Origin: Juglans regia
Taxonomy: Eukaryota > Streptophyta > Magnoliopsida > Fagales > Juglandaceae
Direction of reading: 5' to 3'
DNA: 64,000 nucleotides
NCBI RefSeq assembly: GCF_001411555.2
Contig: NC_049915.1
Span: 19,234,640 to 19,298,639, forward strand
Shown here: in pieces, positions 49,587 to 62,279 of the stretch
How positions within the stretch are numbered: the stretch's first letter is position 1
Layout of the letters: every line of letters starts with the position of its first letter
Program-made: the position numbers and the translations under genes
Notes under the pieces: generated by a model
What the model was told of the DNA's origin: nothing
Seen by the model: the letters and a program-made list of their open reading frames with translations, nothing else
Databases searched by the model: none

Positions 49587-51004
49587 TTTGAGGTAGGTGA
49601 GCCTCTATCTATTTATAGTGAAACCTCGAAGAGACTTTGAGTTGCGCGAGGGACCGAAGATGATGGGGCGTGTGCGTTAGCATCACCAAGCCACAAGCGT
49701 ATAGAATGTAACACTAACACCTACTAATGGCGCGTGTCCTCCTGCTTTCTTGAAAATCTTATGCCAAAGCAGAAATTCCTCGTTTGATATATGTCTCAAT
49801 TTTCTCTCTGCACAATAAGTTCAAAGAGAGCCGTTAAATAGGATAATTTATAAAAAAAAAATATCACAAAAAGATTACGCGATACTAATTTAGTGATAAG
49901 TTTTAAAGATCAGTTGAATGTATTTTGGAAGAAAGAGAATTTTGGGCTTTGAATTCTAATGCTACACAAAATTTTTGTTTCCATATGAACAATTTTTTGT
50001 TTAGGGATTGATATTGCTAGAGAGGGGCTGTTCATGCATGGTAGCTAGGCTGGGGTTAAAGGTACGTAGCTTTTGATATTAGAATACTGAATGCATGGGT
50101 TTTCTCTATACGGATGGAACTCACGTAAGATTTCATTCTGATGTCGTGCTTCGCCCCCTCTTTCTAAAGGATCTCTGAAGATTGATTTCCCATGCATACC
50201 TCCCATCTCCCATCTCGCTGCATAAACGTTAACGTTTTCTATATAAATGATGCAAACCCTAGCTAGGAGAATGATCGAGGCTGCAGCATGCATGGTATAA
50301 GATGGGAGTACTTCTGAGTCAGCTTCTAGCTAGTTAGGGCTTCTAATATTTCTCATAGATCATCTGATCCTTAATTATTACCTATGATCAGATTTCGTGC
50401 TTCCCTTTTAGTTTAGGCTTCTCTGTAAAGTCCTATAGATCGATGCCAGCTAAACAAACTTTCGAAACTAATATTCCCTAGCTAAACCAAATCAATCGTA
50501 TAACCTAAAGGAAAGTTTTCAGATCATGCACAAACATGCAGTGAACATACCAGTTTTACATCCAAATTAATAGTTTTACATATCTACTCAAAAATAGAAA
50601 CTCCACATATCTACTCAAAAATAGAAAAACTCCAAGTTTCAGGCCGTGTGATAATGCATCTCTTAGTAAATTGCAAAAAAATAAAAATAAATAAATAAAT
50701 AATCTGGAGGATCTTTAATTTCTCCAATGCCTTGGAAAAAATGTGATCTTCAATGTTTAATTATAAACCACCCAGATTTGTAGGTATGCCCTGTTTGAAT
50801 TCCTGAGTTTCCAGTAGTACTACTTTCATGATCATTAGGAAGCAAGCTAGCTGTTTTGCTAATTTTCCTGCTGATTGGGTTCCTGATCAATGCAGGGTTA
50901 ATTTGTTTTCCTCCATTTGTTAGTCTTCAAATTAAGTTTTTGTTTTTTTCTTCAATATGCTATCCTATAAAAGGGTAAGTTTTGTGGCGCAAAAAGAACA
51001 ATAA

Positions 51005-51208
51005 CAGCCCGTTTGGATTGAGAAACCATTTCAACTCATCTTATTTCATCATTACAATTTTTTTAAATTCACACATAAATACAATAAACAATTCAACTTT
51101 TTCAAATTTTAAAATAATAATAATATTAAAAAATAATATTCTAATAATATTTTATTTAATTTTTAATTTTTATCTAAAATCATCTCATCTCATTATCCAA
51201 ACGGGACT
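51005..51208. mobile_element. MITE of the GTTTGGAT family, unit B, intact ends
   Basis: 204 bases: left CAGCCCGTTTGGATTG; right, reversed, AGTCCCGTTTGGATAATG; flanked by TAA at 51002-51004 and 51209-51211. It is the best-preserved copy of the family in the window. Confidence 0.82.
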
Positions 51209-51745
51209 TAAAGATTTTGAAATATATTTCTGGTGGAGACATTTTCTATCTGCATTTTGTAGCATTATAACCAGTTTTCTTTTTTCTCCAAAGCAAATTA
51301 GGATGAAGTACTTGAAAGTTCCCAAGTCTCATTAATTCTTCTCTCCTTTTCTTTTTGTAATAATTACTTTAGTGAAAGATTAGCATAAGATTTTTCTTTT
51401 GTATGGAGAGATTATCACCAGATTTTGATCACAGTGAAATCAATTTGCACCAAGAAAAGATACCAAGAGTGAAAAACTGATCTTAATGATCTTCAATATC
51501 TACCAACTTTGACTCAATGAGAGGTAACAAAAAAGTAGGTGAACAAATACATAAGATATAAAAAACTTCTCAAAAGGGGAGGATAAAGCAAAAACAACAG
51601 TGATTAGCTCCAGAATTTTATACTTTTTCCAGTACAGCCTCTTCCTTAGGAGCTAGTCCAATAGTTCAACGACAACTCATGCTTACGACAAAAGATATAC
51701 CTTTCTTTCACTGCAATGCCTTTTCTTTTTCTTCACTTTTGTGAT

Positions 51746-52083
51746 TTACCAAACTGAGGATTAGTCAATCAGATCAGATTTCTCAGACTGAGTCAGCATC
51801 TTCATGTCCAAGGCTCCAAAATCTTGATGTGAAACCTCAAGAAACTTGGGGTTGAATCTGTCTAAGTTTTCTGGAGTAAAGCATGCATGATATAAAGAAT
51901 AATGATAATATGAAAAGCTGTGATTACGTATACAAACTTATATACTAATTGATAATGACTTCGAATTAAGGAAGAATACTTAACAATGGTCACAACTAGA
52001 TCAATGGCTTCTGGTATCCATGTTGGGGGAACATATCCTTTGGGATTTCCATTTTGAGACCGACAGTAAATGGCTTTTCTCAT
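51746..52083 (-). other. Unidentified coding-like stretch, unit B
   Basis: Counterpart of 41024-41361. The first 73-codon frame (51862-52083) is identical at the protein level, but the second segment has TAT changed to TAA four codons before the unit A stop. Neither product nor splice structure is established. Confidence 0.3.
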
Positions 52084-52235
52084 GTTTTTTTTTTCTTTTT
52101 TTTTTTAAAGTAAGTGGTCTTTGCTTTGTAACTTGTGTATATTTGAAACTGCAATCAGTTCATTTCTGCATTAGATGTTCTTGAACATAATTACAGCAAA
52201 ATTTTTGTTCTAAGTTTTTACTAGTTCTGTTCTAA

Positions 52236-52429
52236 AGCCAGTCTCATTTAGATTCAGAAAGTGTTTCATCTCATCTCATTTCATTATTACAACTTTCTTA
52301 AATTCTCATACAAAATATAATTATAAGCAATTCAATTTTTTCAAATCTCAATTCAACTTTTTCAAATCATAAAATAATAATAATATTAAAAAATAATATC
52401 TCATCTCATCTCTGAATCCATACTAGTCC
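52236..52429. mobile_element. MITE of the GTTTGGAT family, degraded, unit B
   Basis: Counterpart of 41509-41727, with a decayed left end (AGTCTCATTTAGATTCAG) and an internal deletion before the right end (GAATCCATACTAGTCC). Recognisable only by comparison with unit A. Confidence 0.65.
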
Positions 52430-53627
52430 TATTTAATTTAGGCCTATAAAGTCAAAAAACTAGACTTGCATTAGGAATGAATTTATGAAATCTCCCCCAC
52501 GTATTGTACTTAGAGCATGCAAAAATTGATGATCGGAAATGTTTTGGGTTGCGAATTTGGGTTTTGAATTTGTGTCCCAAATGGTTTTTTGTTTTTTTTT
52601 TACTTAATAATTAAAGAAATCATTAAAAGGATTTTGCACCAATTGAAGTCATTTAATTATGACAGTACATGAGATCCATCGGTATATATAGTTTGATCAT
52701 ACACCGTAGAAAATCATCATTCTCTGTTTTCTTAAATCCCATGTTGAATTGGGTACGTACGATTGTAAACCTCAATATTGCAGTCATAGTCCCTGAAAGC
52801 CAACAGATTCTACGGTTTTGCTACAAAATCACCATTTATCATTCTTTAATTGATTTATAATTTCGTATAAACAATACATTTACCAAGTAGTACTGCAAAA
52901 ATGTGAAAAAACTATACTGTAATCGAGAGAGCTTTAATGGATGGTTTAATACAGATCGAGAGATAGACACATCATTAAACATTAAATATTAATATTTTAG
53001 ACTAATAAAAAACTTTACACAGACAACATTAATAAATACTATAGAACTCAGTATTTTGCTATAGATCTTGATAGGATGTAGGTGATCATCTCCTAAAGTC
53101 TTCTCTAAAATTTAGCTAAAAATACTTGTTTTGTATAAAATAAAAAATATTCAAGATATAACCTCACATTGGATTATTTAAAATAATATTAATATAACAT
53201 TATTTTTTATTTTTATTTTTTCATATTTTCTAATTATACTAATCATACGTTAATTAATAATTTAACTTTTAATAATCTTATTATTTCCCAATTATTTGCT
53301 CTTTCTTTTCAACCTAATTATCCAACACAGACCACATCTACAATTCTTGTAAAGAATATCTCTATCTTCTAATAGCAATTCATACACGTTCATCATGTCC
53401 AATAAAACTCAGTGCAAATATAAAACATCTATATCATAATAATTTGGAAAGATCTATAAAAAAAATAATTTGAAAAAATCTATATTATAATAACCTGAAA
53501 AAATCTTTTTTTTACTTCGATTTCCTCTTGCTGGAGAAATGCAAGTATAAAACCTATAATACAATAAAATTTAACCACGTATTCCTAAGTTTCTAGAGCC
53601 AAACCATTACAAATTAATAAGAAATTA

Positions 53628-53664
<37 letters not shown>

Positions 53665-53841
53665 CAAATACGGGAGGTGAAGGTTGAAAGAGAGAGAGAG
53701 AGGGGAGAGGGTTAGAGCAGAAAATACTTTAGTAGAATAAAAAAATTCTTTTTTGTTATGAACAGTAACTCAATAAACTTGGAGAAGAGTTTAAAGTTAC
53801 TGTGACTCAAAAGTAGATTTAAAGAGTTTTGACTACTTTAA

Positions 53842-54490
53842 TTAGAACATTCTCAATGGATTAATTAAAAATTGAAGCTATTGAGTATTTAGTTATTAGA
53901 ATACAAAAAGTGATCACAATAGATTAATCAAATTCTAAATACATACATCAAATAATTAGAATTTGACTACAGTTACTTTCAAAAGAATTTTTAAATTTGA
54001 AAGTTACTATACATATATCAAATACATATTTTATCAATTATTTCTTTTTTCCTTTCTTTTATTACACATTTTATCACAATGGTTGGGTTCATGTGCACAG
54101 GTTCAAGTGTTGGGGGCTGGGTTCATGCATTGATATATTAGTTTGAGTTAGTGATATATTAATTTAATTAGAATATGATTATTAATTAATATATAATAGG
54201 TAGATTAGTAAAATATGATAAAATAAAATAAATTAATAATTAAAAAAATTAAATATTTTTGAAATTATTAATTATTCTTTACTATATAATGAATATATAG
54301 ATAATCTAATATGAAGACTTAATGTGAATAGTCAAAACTAAATTTATTTTATATTATTTTATTGTCATATAATAAAAAAATAGTTATTCCAATGTAGATA
54401 TTTATGTGAATGAAATAGTCAAAAGTTTAATTTTCTCATATTTATAAAAAATGTCTTATAATTTTGACAAATCTATTGAGAATGTTCTAA
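53842..54490. mobile_element. 649-base TIR element adjoining the duplication end
   Basis: Terminal inverted repeats of 21 bases with one mismatch: left TTAGAACATTCTCAATGGAT, right, reversed, TTAGAACATTCTCAATAGAT. The interior is AT-rich without coding capacity. The end motif (AACATTCTCAATGG) is similar in style to the 24156-24615 element (GAGCATTGGTAATGG), so both may belong to one broad nonautonomous family. It starts only five bases right of the unit B end. Confidence 0.78.
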
Positions 54491-54869
54491 ATACAAACAA
54501 TTTCAATCATAATTAGATAAAATTTGAAGATACATTAATGTCGGTACTCTAATATGATTTCCTCACCTAACGTATGAATGTTGCATCGATCCAACTTCAT
54601 CTTAAGTCTTAACGACCTAATTAGATTAGTTTATTCTTATTAGTTGATGTCATCAAATGCATCACATCAATTATCAGCTTGATTAATTAAATATGAGGAA
54701 GGAAGGCATTGCCAATTGCCATGTTTCTTATGCTTAAAAATAGCAAAAAAAGTCGGGCAAGAAAATCTACTCCCCAGTTACTCCGGTAATCGGACATAGC
54801 CAGTCAAACACTGTTCAAAACCAGCTCTGCCGGTCGCACTCCAATAAACAAAGCCAACTTCAAACAGAG

Positions 54870-55845
54870 AAAGTTTACACACTCTCTCTCTATCTCTCTC
54901 ACCCATTCGTTCTTCAATTCTCCCTCTCTCCGAGAAAAAAAAAGGAATTGTGAGTTTCTGTCTCAGATCGAACTCCCATTAAGCTCTTTGCCAATTCCCA
55001 TCAATTCGCTCGGCCACATCAAATCCCAAATTTCCTGCATTTTTCTATCCGACTTTCCCCTCTATTTTATCTGGAAAAAAGGGGTGTACAAGACCTGCAC
55101 GTACACATTGCACAGAGAAACCTTGTCAGCTTTTTTATCTGTGTGAGGAGCGGATGATAAACGACGCAGTTTCAACTTTTTCTGAGCTTCTCGTTTCTCA
55201 CAATGCGCAACGGAATCTCCGTCTTTCGAGGCTCGTCGAAGCTCATTTTGAATATACAATAAAAAAAGAGTGCTCTTTTTAAGTCTGTATGTAAACCCTA
55301 GCTTTGGCAAAGAAAAAGGTGCACCCATTTTGCTTATTTTGATGAAGTTCATGTTTGTGTCTGAAAAACCACTAGTGGGTCGTGTTTTCTAGGGTTTTGG
55401 GCTGATTTGAAATCTGGGTTTCAGTTAAAATGGGGTTTTGGGGTTGTGGGATTTGGATGGTTTGGGGTTCTATAGCTTTGGCCGAGTGGTTTTGAATGAA
55501 AACTAGGGCAGGACTGAAATTTGTGGTTCAGGCGGAAAAGTGAGATCCGTGCCGGGAGCTTCAGGGTCCAGGTCAATGAAGGTACCTGGAGGAAGTGAAT
55601 TGCTTTTTTCTTATGGATTTTGGTTTCTAGAATTTTTGGAGTGATTTGAGCTTCAAAGATAAGAAAACAAATGTTAGTCTCTGTGGGTTTTGTTGGTGGG
55701 TTTTGGATGATTTGAATGGACTGTTGCGTGATTTTGAGAATTTGAAAGAAACCCACGAGGTGGCCGGCACAATTGGGTAACTTGGGTGGACTTTTGAGCT
55801 CAAACTGTTCAGATCTTTGTATTGAACCCAAGGAGATTTTTATCA
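54870..55845 (+). promoter_or_regulatory. Leader region of the DNA glycosylase gene
   Basis: A CT-rich stretch (CACACTCTCTCTCTATCTC near 54878, CTCCCTCTCTCCGAG near 54920) looks like a plant transcription start/leader. About 900 bases separate it from the ATG at 55846; the leader may be long or contain an untranslated intron, but I cannot place the splice sites. Minus-strand frames here are chance. Confidence 0.4.
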
Positions 55846-58800
55846 ATGTCGGGAGCTCCAAGAGTGAGGTCTATAAATGTAGCTGATTCAGAGGCAAGGC
55901 CGGTGCTCTGTCCTGCCGGGAATGGAAACAAGACAGGTTCAATGATTGCACGAAAACCTGGTGGGAAGCCACTGAGAAAGGTGGAGAAATCAACCGGGGA
56001 GGCTCCGTTGGCCGAAGATAAGAAAGCCTGTAAATCGCCCACGGTTGCTACTTCCTCTCCCCAGCTGCATTCTGTCAATGCACATTCAGTTCTTCGCCGG
56101 CACGAGCAGTTGTTGCATTCCAATTTGTCGTTAAACGCCTCATGTTCATCCGATGCTTCTACGGATTCGTTTCATAGTCGAGCGTCTACTGGCAGGTTGA
56201 TACGGTCGAATAGCGTGGGGAGTAGGAGGAAACCTTCTTCTTCAAAGCCGAGAAGTGTTGCTTCTGATGGTGGTTTGGAATCTCTACCTGATGGATTTAT
56301 GACCAAGAAGAGGTGTGCGTGGTTGACTCCGAATTCCGGTTAGTTCTTACTCCCTCGGATTTAGAGGATTTCTGAAATTTTCTTCTCTGGATTGATTTAA
56401 AAGTCATTTTTATTTTGTGATAATGGACAAGTGAGATGGGACTAACTTGGTTAATTTGCAGTTTAGTAGTACGTAGTTGTTATTTATAACGTATCCTTTT
56501 TATTTGAGGATTTTGGTTCTTTGATTAAGCCGTCAAATTTTATTACTATTGTACGGACATCTATAAATAGAAAGTCTCCATGTGGAAGTATGTGATTGCT
56601 TGGAATGCCTAATTTTGATTGGTTTAGTTCAGCGTCAATTCAATTCAAGTGACTAGGGTTGCATTGTGATTCTTTATGAACCAAAAATCTGAACCAACAT
56701 TTTTTAAATATGATGAGGGATTGATTAATGGGGGGTATGGCCCTCGATAGAGTTTGGTACAAAGTATTTGTGGCTCACTGAAGTAATCAGATTTAAGGCA
56801 TTGTTAAATTTACTTTACTCTACTATGGATTTGACAATTTGTATCTAGGTTCTTCCAAAAAGTAGCTAAACTGACTACTCAGTCAATGGAAACCCCCTAT
56901 TTCTACTTGGCTCACAGTTTCCTTAAATCAGATAAATATCATTTATTCATTGCGTTTTGTATTTTGCAATAACTACCTAAGAGGCACCACCTTACAAGAA
57001 GTTGAGAAATGTGCATATCTCTGCAGTTTATCTGATGTTGGAGGCATACTTTCGAAAGAACTTGGCATCCAGCTGTTTGATTTTCATTGGTTTTGGCGTT
57101 TTATGACTATGATTACTTTGAATGGACTAAAACACAATGCTGCGTGCTAGTTTATTGAGTTTTTGTTGCTTCACAGAGTATATTTGCTCTTCTTTGGTGC
57201 AAAAGTGGGAGAAATAACACTCTGAGACCGTCCACAAAAAGATGTGGTTCCTCCCCCGCACCCCCCTCACCCACCCCCAACCTCAACCCCAAAACCACCA
57301 CCACACAAATTAAATTACTAAATTCCAGGTATCAGTAAGTTGTATTCTAAGTAAAAGATAGATTTGGATATAGGACTCTCAGGCATTGGCAGGCCATGTG
57401 GTTGGGAAAGCCATTGCTCCTGAATGTTGCCTAGCGGTCTTTTAAATTTCATATTCTGACAGTTTCATTTGTTGAAACCAGACCCATGTTATGCTGCTTT
57501 CCATGATGAAGAATGGGGAGTTCCAGTACACGATGACAAGTATGGGATCTCAACATTGCTTGCTTTCATATTGATTAAAGGGGTGTCCATTTTGGATACA
57601 TAGTTCTATTTATCAGCTGTTTTCGCTTTTTGTTGATATCCCCAATCTCATCCAGGAAACTGTTTGAGCTGCTTGTTCTTTCTGGTGCTTTGGCTGAACT
57701 TACATGGCCTGCCATTTTAAGCAAAAGGCATATCTTTAGGTATTCTTCCTGAAAATTCAATCTTATTTCATCTATTAACAGGTTCATGCCCGAACTATTG
57801 GTTGTAAGATAATTTATTTCCTTGGAATCATGGCCCCTACATTCCTACTTGGCCTTTTTACTGGATATTTTTCCCAACAATCTTCCTTTTGCAGGGAAGT
57901 ATTTGCAGATTTTGATCCTGTTGCTGTCTCTAAGTTGAATGAAAAGAAGATAATAGCACCAGGAAGCACTGCAAATTCTCTTTTATCTGAACTAAAGCTT
58001 CGTGCTATCTTTGAGAATGCACGTCAAATATTTAAGGTAGATTCTCATTTTCTTATGGCACTTCTCAGAATTGAGCTGTATAAGATACATGTACAAGGGG
58101 CACTCTGAATTATTGCTTGCATATTTAAAGATGCTTAGAGCGTGACATGTGTGAAGTTTTCAAAGTAAACTGGATGTCTAAAAATCCTTAGAATCTTGTG
58201 ATGCTAGCACTCTAGTACAATTGGGATTAGTTTATTCATTTATATCTCCCAAAAATTGGCTTGACTTGGTTTAGTTTACCTGTATAATTTGGATGCTTGC
58301 AGTTTTCTCTCTTCTTTGTACACTGACTAAATAGAAAATAGTGAGTGCGTAGTGATCGTTTGGTCATGCCAGTTAGGTGAACGAAGTAGTTGAACTGTGG
58401 TCCTGAAATGTATACAATATGTGTGACCCATTCAGAACAAACCTATATATTACCATCTATGCAGCCTGACATTATTATACATTATTTCAAAGTTACTCAC
58501 GCACCTAATCATTTCTTGTTTTCAACATGCCAGCTTTCTTAGTTGGCAAGGCCCAAGTCTTTTATCAGGCTTGATAATTTCCAGCCACTAACCACTAACC
58601 ATTTTACGGAGGTGCAATAATTGGACATTCCTCAGTTGCTGTAATTATCATCACAACTAACTTTTTGCAGGTTTTGCTGATGCCAGGTCATAGATGAATT
58701 TGGGTCATTTGACAAATATATCTGGAGCTTTGTGAACCACAAGCCAATAGTTAGCAGATTCCGATATCCTCGCCAAGTTCCAGCGAAAACTCCAAAAGCT

Positions 58801-59055
58801 GATGTGATAAGCAAGGACCTGGTGAGACGGGGATTCCGGAGTGTGGGCCCCACCGTCATCTACTCATTTATGCAGGCTGCGGGAATAACAAATGATCATC
58901 TCATTAGTTGCTTCAGATTCCAGGAGTGTATAGCTGCTGCAGAAGGGAAGGAAGAGAATGGCATCAAGGATAAGGTCGAAGAGACGAAGCCTGATAACAT
59001 GATGGAGTCGGAACTATCTGTTGCTATCGATGAATTGAGTTTCTCTTCGACATGA
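55846..59055 (+). CDS. DNA-3-methyladenine glycosylase I family protein
   Basis: A base-excision repair glycosylase of the bacterial Tag family with a plant N-terminal extension; probably nuclear. Five exons: 55846-56338, 57482-57539, 57656-57739, 57895-58036 and 58687-59055, all GT-AG with agreeing phases; 381 residues. Residues 1-150 are low-complexity and Ser/Lys/Arg-rich, probably disordered. The Tag domain starts at KKRCAWLTPNSDPCYAAFHD and includes EEWGVP and GFRSVGPTVIYSFMQAAG. Putative zinc ligands by alignment to E. coli Tag (C4, H17, H175, C179): Cys157, His172, His330 and Cys334 (HLISC). The aromatic/acidic pocket residues (Trp in EEWG and in AELTWP) are kept. The ATG at 55846 starts the MSGAPRVRS leader; an upstream in-frame codon at 55822 is TTG only. 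No damage is seen. Several paralogues exist in Arabidopsis and I cannot assign one. Confidence 0.93.
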
Positions 59056-59837
59056 TGAACCCGATGTCGTGTTTGGGTGGAAGGTGGAGCTCCAGCAGGC
59101 TCAATCATCAGTTTACCTTGTTGACATGTTCACGGTTCTATTACATCAGGTAGTAATGGAGGTGCAGTTGTGTAAATTTCCTGAATTCCTCATCATCATG
59201 GATTCCTAGATTGTAGATTACTAAATTGAATCAATTTAACTGGTGAATGTGCTGTCAATGGGGCTTCTCAAGAGAGCCATGAGAATTTAATGTACAATTT
59301 TATGTTTTGTACAGTTTAGAAGATTAGTAATTAGAATTTTCTTCTCAATCCATTCTGGCATCAGAAGACTGGAAATGAAATTCCTGTTCATTCTGTCACC
59401 ATCTGATCCTTGACTTAACAGTTAATGGGTGGGACTAGCTGATGCCTCAGTGCCTACCTTATAATGTGCTTTACAGCCAGAACTTAAAAATTGACAAGTC
59501 AGTTTTGCTTTTAATGAGTGACAATTATATAGTTGTAGCACAATGTTCCCCTGTCCCCTTTGGACTAGGGATGGCTCCCTTTAGATGAACATGTTTTGTA
59601 CTGTTGCTCTTAATGTGGGGTATTCCTGTTTCAGAATTGATTTTAGATAGAGGGCACGGTTTGATCATTGTAGGGATTCATCTGAGATTCCAGAATTCTG
59701 AACCTTTTTTCTTTTCTATCTTTCAAGCTACCTTGCTTTTAACTCTTGGAATTCCACTGGCCACCAGTTTGGTCCTCTCATTCTTTTTGGTCAATTAATT
59801 TATATTATTGATATTTATTACAGCTCTGGAAAATTAA

Positions 59838-60035
59838 GGTTTCGTTTGGATTCGAAAAGTGTTTAATCTCATCTCATCACTACAATTTTATTAAATTTTC
59901 ATACAAAATATAATAAACAATTTAACTTTTTCAAATCTCTAAACAATAATAATATTAAAAAATAAAATTTTAACAATATTTTTATCAACTTTTATATAAA
60001 ATCATTTTATCTCATTTGAGAATCCATACCAGCCC
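59838..60035. mobile_element. MITE of the GTTTGGAT family, TAA target duplication
   Basis: 198 bases: left GGTTTCGTTTGGATTC; right, reversed, GGGCTGGTATGGATTC; TAA on both sides (59835-59837 and 60036-60038). The interior is as in the other family members. Confidence 0.82.
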
Positions 60036-61122
60036 TAAAAACACTTTGTACCAGACTAATTCCATTTTTTTTTCTTTAAAGAAATACTCATTCAAGAGGC
60101 TTCATTTTGTCAAGGATGTTCCACTACACAGATCAGCCAAAAAACACAAAGCGAAGTTAAAAGAATCAGACTCAGAGGCGGATCCAATCTATTCCTTAGT
60201 AATTCCAATTCCAAGCAAATAATTCATATTTTATTTGCCAATTTGCTTGAAGCCTCCAACAACCATCCACAAGTGAGAAGATAGTCAACAGCCAAACAGC
60301 TTCTCGACAGAAAATTGGATTGGACCTAAAATTAAAGAGATCCCAAGCTCTTTGCTGACCAGAAGAAAGGAGCCAAATAAACACCCTTGAGAAAATCATT
60401 TAAGAGGAACGTTGAAATGAGGTGGATGCCATCTCACAATTATAGATTCAAAACCAGAAAACCATGTCCACTCTTTAGTTATGGCATGCTCCTGACTTGT
60501 AGCATCCAATGCAGTCTTGCTGCAATTCAAAAAAGCCATGCATCTCTTTGCGGATTAAGACCTTGCAAGTCTTAAGTGATAGAGAGATAGACACATGATC
60601 TCAACCCTACATCATTTAATATTGTCCGTGTGAGTTTTTCAGATAATATCAAATGCTCAATAAATGTTTCAAAATAATTTTCCGATATCTATTTCTTTCC
60701 CATTACTAAGTTTAAATAAGATATCGAGGGATATTTATTTGTTTCAAATGTGGAGGACTTGAGAATAATGATAGGAAATTCATTCACATAGACATCAATT
60801 TATAAACTAAGTCGCATGCAATCTTGGAAAGATCCTGGATTTTTTTATTTATATGAATTTACAACCATATAATTCCATAACTGTCGAGCTCTATAGAAAG
60901 AAGAATAATAAAAAAAAAAAAGAAAATATATTAAGTTGAAGGAAGTTTACAGCATAGTTTAAAGAAAAAAAATATTAAGAATAATGATGGTACCTAATCA
61001 TCTCAATTCCTTATAGTCCATTCTTAAAAAAAATGAGGTTCTCTCGCTAGAAGTTGGATGAGAAAGATTGTCGATCAATCACTATGACACTATTAACTCA
61101 TTGGAGAGATTACTATGTTTTA

Positions 61123-61306
61123 ACGAGTAATTCTACAAATACAATTTTGAAATACGTAAACGTCGCGTAATTACTTTGAAAAAAAATAGAATCCACTATT
61201 AAAAAATTATTATTATTATTATTTTACGTGGATTTCATGTTTTATTTAATTTTTTCAAAATGATTACGCGGTGGTTGCAATTCACAATTGCAAATATCTT
61301 TTCTCA
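61123..61306. mobile_element. Short inverted-repeat element
   Basis: Left GAGTAATTCTACAAATACAA and right, reversed, GAGAAAAGATATTTGCAATT have similar ends. Inner inverted pieces GCGTAATTACTTTGAAAAAA and TTTTTTCAAAATGATTACGC are clear. A (TTA)n run lies in the loop. Noncoding; class not assigned. Confidence 0.6.
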
Positions 61307-61330
61307 TATACTAATAATTGCCATATTTAA

Positions 61331-61533
61331 GACTCGTTTGATTACACAGTTCAAATGAGATTAGATGACATATTTTGTTGAAAATTGAATAAAATATTAT
61401 TATAATATTATTTTTATTTTAAAATTTAAAAAAATTGAATTGTTTATTAAATTTTGTGTGAAAGTATAAAAAAATTATAATAATTATGTGCAATGAGATG
61501 AGATAATTTAGTTTTGTGTAAACAAACCAGCCC
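61331..61533. mobile_element. MITE of the GTTTGGAT family, reverse orientation, degenerate
   Basis: Left GACTCGTTTGATTACACAG and right, reversed, GGGCTGGTTTGTTTACAC, with the family interior (AATATTATTATAATATTATT) between. The left flank is TAA (61328-61330); the right flank is AAT, so the target duplication is not exact. Confidence 0.65.
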
Positions 61534-62279
61534 AATTTATTATGTGATTAGTAAGTTGTGATTGCAAATTCTTTATAAAACCCCAAGAAAGTAAAGCATC
61601 CTTTTCCTCGTTTCTTCCAATTTTGTTTGCAATTCAATATGCCAAAAATTAGAATATATAATCTTAGACTACAATTGATAAAAAAGCTCAAAAACACTGA
61701 ATAATAGAAGATTGGTTTCCGTTCAAGTTGGTGTTATGTTTGCCCTCCAATGAACTAAACTGCATCATCTGATAAGTTGATAACCTTGTAATCCTATAAT
61801 GCTCAGATTGAGGGTCTGAGTGTTCTTCTCTTTACCTCACGTACGGCAACACGAAGAAGGGTCAAAAAATAAAAAATGCACTGTTTATGAACAATTCCCT
61901 CCTCCCCTCTCCGTGCAAGTAGGACCAATCAAATGCAGTATTCTCTTTATATGGGGTCAAAACTGAAATGGAGATTAAATGGAGAAAGCCAATCTCAACC
62001 TACAAAATCCATTTTTTTAAAGGCCAATTCTATACTGTTACACTACTATTAACCCTACTCCAAACAAGAGGGCGTACCATATTAAATATACACAACTGTT
62101 GCTGAAAAACTATGGCAAAAGTGGGTGGAAAAACATTAGAATAAGGAAAGACGAGCAAACCAAACCTGCCAATTTAATAACTTACATAGATACAGCTGCA
62201 TGATCTTCTAAAAGAGAGGTCGGTCAAGCTTTTTTTTTTTTTTCAAATTATTCGGATGGGCTTTCCAGCAAAGGAGCCT

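Larger units (their letters stand above)
42982..53837. repeat. Tandem duplication, unit B
   Basis: Second copy, collinear with 29633-42978 and in the same orientation. The junction reads TTTTGACTACT, CGA, then GCATATACAG: the end of unit A, three unassigned bases and the start of unit B. Unit B carries two exons of the DNase I-like gene, LAP copy B and the LAP upstream region. Segments found only here include about 65 bases near 44380-44445 and about 40 bases near 50294-50333. Right of 53837 the similarity to unit A stops and a TIR element begins at 53842. Confidence 0.93.
49587..54860. other. Upstream region of LAP copy B, rest of unit B, and unique spacer
   Basis: LAP promoter copy, then AT-rich spacer collinear with 39149-42978. 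It contains MITE copies (51005-51208 and 52236-52429), the coding-like stretch (51746-52083), a (TA)n run at about 53632-53661 that is longer than in unit A, and, past the duplication, the TIR element 53842-54490. No intact gene. Confidence 0.5.
59056..62279. other. Spacer between the glycosylase and WRKY genes
   Basis: Contains the glycosylase 3' untranslated region (to about 59.4 kb), MITE copies at 59838-60035 and 61331-61533, a small inverted-repeat element at 61123-61306, and the WRKY 3' flank. Short frames at 60016-60222 and 60196-60399 have no recognisable similarity. No gene is supported. Confidence 0.55.

Noticed and set aside
60016..60399. Two short frames in the spacer before the WRKY gene
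   Set aside because: They overlap on opposite strands, partly include MITE sequence and have no family similarity.
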